Positions 6,624 through 7,895 of a stretch of DNA of 7,895 bases are shown piece after piece (position 1 is the first letter of the stretch; each line of letters begins with the position of its first letter). The position numbers and the translations under genes were made by a program. The stretch covers positions 1-7,895 of the forward strand of contig JANOPQ010000015.1 of NCBI GenBank assembly GCA_031421935.1, given 5' to 3'. Under the pieces are notes generated by a model. It was not told where the DNA came from. It ran no database searches and worked only from the letters and a program-made list of their open reading frames with translations. This stretch comes from JAJTFW01 sp031421935 (GTDB lineage Bacteria > Bacteroidota > Bacteroidia > AKYH767-A > OLB10).

Positions 6624-6659
6624 AGAAACCGTCGGATAAATGAATATTCGACGGTTTCT
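6624..6659 (-). terminator. Intrinsic terminator after typA
   Basis: AGAAACCGTCG (6624-6634) pairs perfectly with CGACGGTTTCT (6649-6659), an 11-bp stem with a 14-nt AT-rich loop that can pair partly further in. On the minus strand it begins 23 bases after the typA stop and runs into TTTATTT, a moderate T tract. It separates typA from the kinase/regulator operon and so implies that the operon has its own promoter. Confidence 0.85.
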
Positions 6660-6682
6660 GAAAGTTTTAAAGGTAGATGCTA

Positions 6683-7895
6683 TTAAGCGTTTTCCGTTTT
6701 TTTAGCATTACGTTTACGCTCGTTATCATCTAAGTAAATTTTACGCATGCGTAACGACTTAGGCGTGATTTCAAGGTACTCATCTTTTTCGATGTATTCC
6801 ATGGCTTCCTCTAAAGAGAAGTTGGTTTTAGGAGCTATTCTAACGTTGTCGTCACTACCAGAAGCACGCATGTTGGTTAACTTCTTTGCCTCGCAAAGGT
6901 TAATCACTAAATCATCAGGTCGAATATGTTGGCCAATAATTTGTCCGCCATAAACTTGTTCTCCTGCATCAATGAAGAAGAATCCACGATCTTGCATTCT
7001 GTCAATAGAGTAGGGCGTTGAAGTTCCCGTTTCTTTGGCAAGTAAAACCCCAGCCATTCTACCTTGAATACTACCTTTCCACGGCTCAAAACGAGAAAAA
7101 CGATGCGCCATGATCGCTCTTCCAGCTGTTGCGGTCAAAATGTAACTACGTAAACCAATCAATCCACGAGCAGGAATATCAAATTCTAAATGTTGTAAAT
7201 CACCTTTAGGTTCCATGATTTTCATTTCACCTTTTTTCTGAGTCACTAACTCAATCACTTTTCCCGCTACTTCTTCGGGAACATCTACTGTTAAATGTTC
7301 GATCGGTTCGTTTTTCTTTCCGTCTATTTCTTTGATGATTACTTGGGGTTGTCCAACTTGTAACTCATATCCTTCGCGACGCATAGTCTCAATCAAAATG
7401 GATAAATGCAATACACCACGACCGTAAACCAAATAAGCATCAGGTGATCCTGTCTCTTCAATTCTCATCGCTAGGTTTTTCTCCAACTCTTTGTACAAGC
7501 GATCGCGGATATGCCTCGACGTTACAAAGCGTCCTTCTTTTCCAAAGAAAGGAGAGTTGTTAATTGTAAACAACATACACATCGTTGGCTCATCTACATA
7601 AATAGGTTTCAAGGCCTCTGGATTTTCAAAGTCAGCAATGGTATCACCAATATCGAAATCTTCAATGCCCGTGATAGCACACAAGTCACCACTAAATACT
7701 TCATCAATTTTGCGTCTGCCTAAGCCTTCAAAAACCATCACTTCTTTCACACGCATCTTTTTCATGCTGCCATCTTTCTTCATCAAAGTTACTGGCTGAT
7801 TTTCTTTCAATGAACCACGGTTCATTCGACCAATCGCTATTCGACCAACATAAGTAGAGAAATCAAGAGAAGTAATCAAAAGTTGCGGAGTTCCT
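6683..7895 (-). CDS. typA: GTPase TypA/BipA, C-terminal two thirds (5' end outside the window)
   Basis: This is a ribosome-associated translational GTPase of the EF-G/LepA superfamily, involved in stress and cold adaptation and in 50S subunit assembly. The 403 visible residues begin with GTPQLLITSLDFSTYVGRIAIGRMNRG, the domain II beta-barrel. Domain III follows (VDEPTMCMLFTINNSPFFGKEGRFVTSRHIRDRL, GRGVLHLSILIETMRREGYEL). Then come the EF-G-like domain V (IPARGLIGLRSYILTATAG) and the TypA-specific C-terminal domain (LQDRG-like MQDRGFFFIDAG, KKLTNMRASGSDD, ITPKSLRMRK). These match E. coli BipA segment by segment. TypA is about 600 residues, so roughly 200 are missing, including the G domain, and they lie beyond 7895. 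An in-frame TTG at 7877-7879 is an internal leucine codon and not a start. The tail NERKRNAKKTENA is the usual basic end. A terminator hairpin follows the stop. Confidence 0.97.
   Translation of the reverse strand, partial: GTPQLLITSLDFSTYVGRIAIGRMNRGSLKENQPVTLMKKDGSMKKMRVKEVMVFEGLGRRKIDEVFSGDLCAITGIEDFDIGDTIADFENPEALKPIYVDEPTMCMLFTINNSPFFGKEGRFVTSRHIRDRLYKELEKNLAMRIEETGSPDAYLVYGRGVLHLSILIETMRREGYELQVGQPQVIIKEIDGKKNEPIEHLTVDVPEEVAGKVIELVTQKKGEMKIMEPKGDLQHLEFDIPARGLIGLRSYILTATAGRAIMAHRFSRFEPWKGSIQGRMAGVLLAKETGTSTPYSIDRMQDRGFFFIDAGEQVYGGQIIGQHIRPDDLVINLCEAKKLTNMRASGSDDNVRIAPKTNFSLEEAMEYIEKDEYLEITPKSLRMRKIYLDDNERKRNAKKTENA

Noticed and set aside
6907..7089. Minus-strand open frame of 60 codons inside typA
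   Set aside because: It is an alternative frame within the highly conserved TypA C-terminal region and has no independent support.
7511..7723. Plus-strand open frame of 70 codons inside typA, and a similar one at 6747-6953
   Set aside because: Both are antisense to conserved TypA domains and show no features of their own.
7877..7879. TTG as the start of a 398-residue protein
   Set aside because: The frame stays open to the window edge and the residues before it (GTPQL) continue the TypA domain II alignment, so this is an internal codon of a truncated gene.

Overview
The window is an AT-rich stretch (well under half G+C by eye) from a member of the Bacteroidota, most likely a flavobacterium-like or Crocinitomicaceae-like organism. 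Three things point there: a protein with a type IX secretion (T9SS) C-terminal sorting domain, a TPR/beta-propeller/OmpA protein of the PorE kind, and promoter boxes of the Bacteroidota form TAnnTTTG with no Shine-Dalgarno sequences. All complete genes lie on the minus strand. A short plus-strand reading frame runs in from the left edge.

Layout from left to right. Positions 1-116 hold the lysine-rich C-terminal end of an unidentified plus-strand gene. Positions 117-200 are a convergent intergenic gap holding a six-unit heptamer tandem repeat (160-201) that abuts the stop codon of the next gene. Positions 201-2123 encode an exported TPR, beta-propeller, carboxypeptidase-regulatory-like and OmpA protein, which probably starts at TTG. 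A 12-bp perfect terminator hairpin follows at 2232-2258. Positions 2277-4643 encode a secreted 'choice-of-anchor B' (LVIVD propeller) protein with two CarboxypepD_reg-like domains, a jelly-roll-like domain and a T9SS sorting tail, preceded by a TATATTTG promoter box. Positions 4786-6548 are a two-gene operon with an ATGA overlap: a LytS/YehU-type membrane histidine kinase followed by its LytTR response regulator. Positions 6624-6659 hold a terminator, and 6683 to the right edge is the C-terminal two thirds of the ribosome-associated GTPase TypA/BipA.

The genes look like separate transcription units read in one direction: typA, then the kinase/regulator pair, then the secreted propeller protein, then the OmpA-type protein. 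Each unit boundary is marked by a hairpin, a promoter box or both. The exported propeller protein would be cargo for T9SS. The neighbouring OmpA-domain protein has the same domain order as the T9SS accessory protein PorE, so a link between the two is plausible but unproven. The kinase/regulator pair could control nearby genes, but no operator is visible that proves it.

I see no mobile element, CRISPR array, rRNA or tRNA gene, and no convincing new system. The features most worth a second look are the heptamer repeat, the PorE-like protein with its non-ATG start, and the very short or absent leader of the kinase gene.
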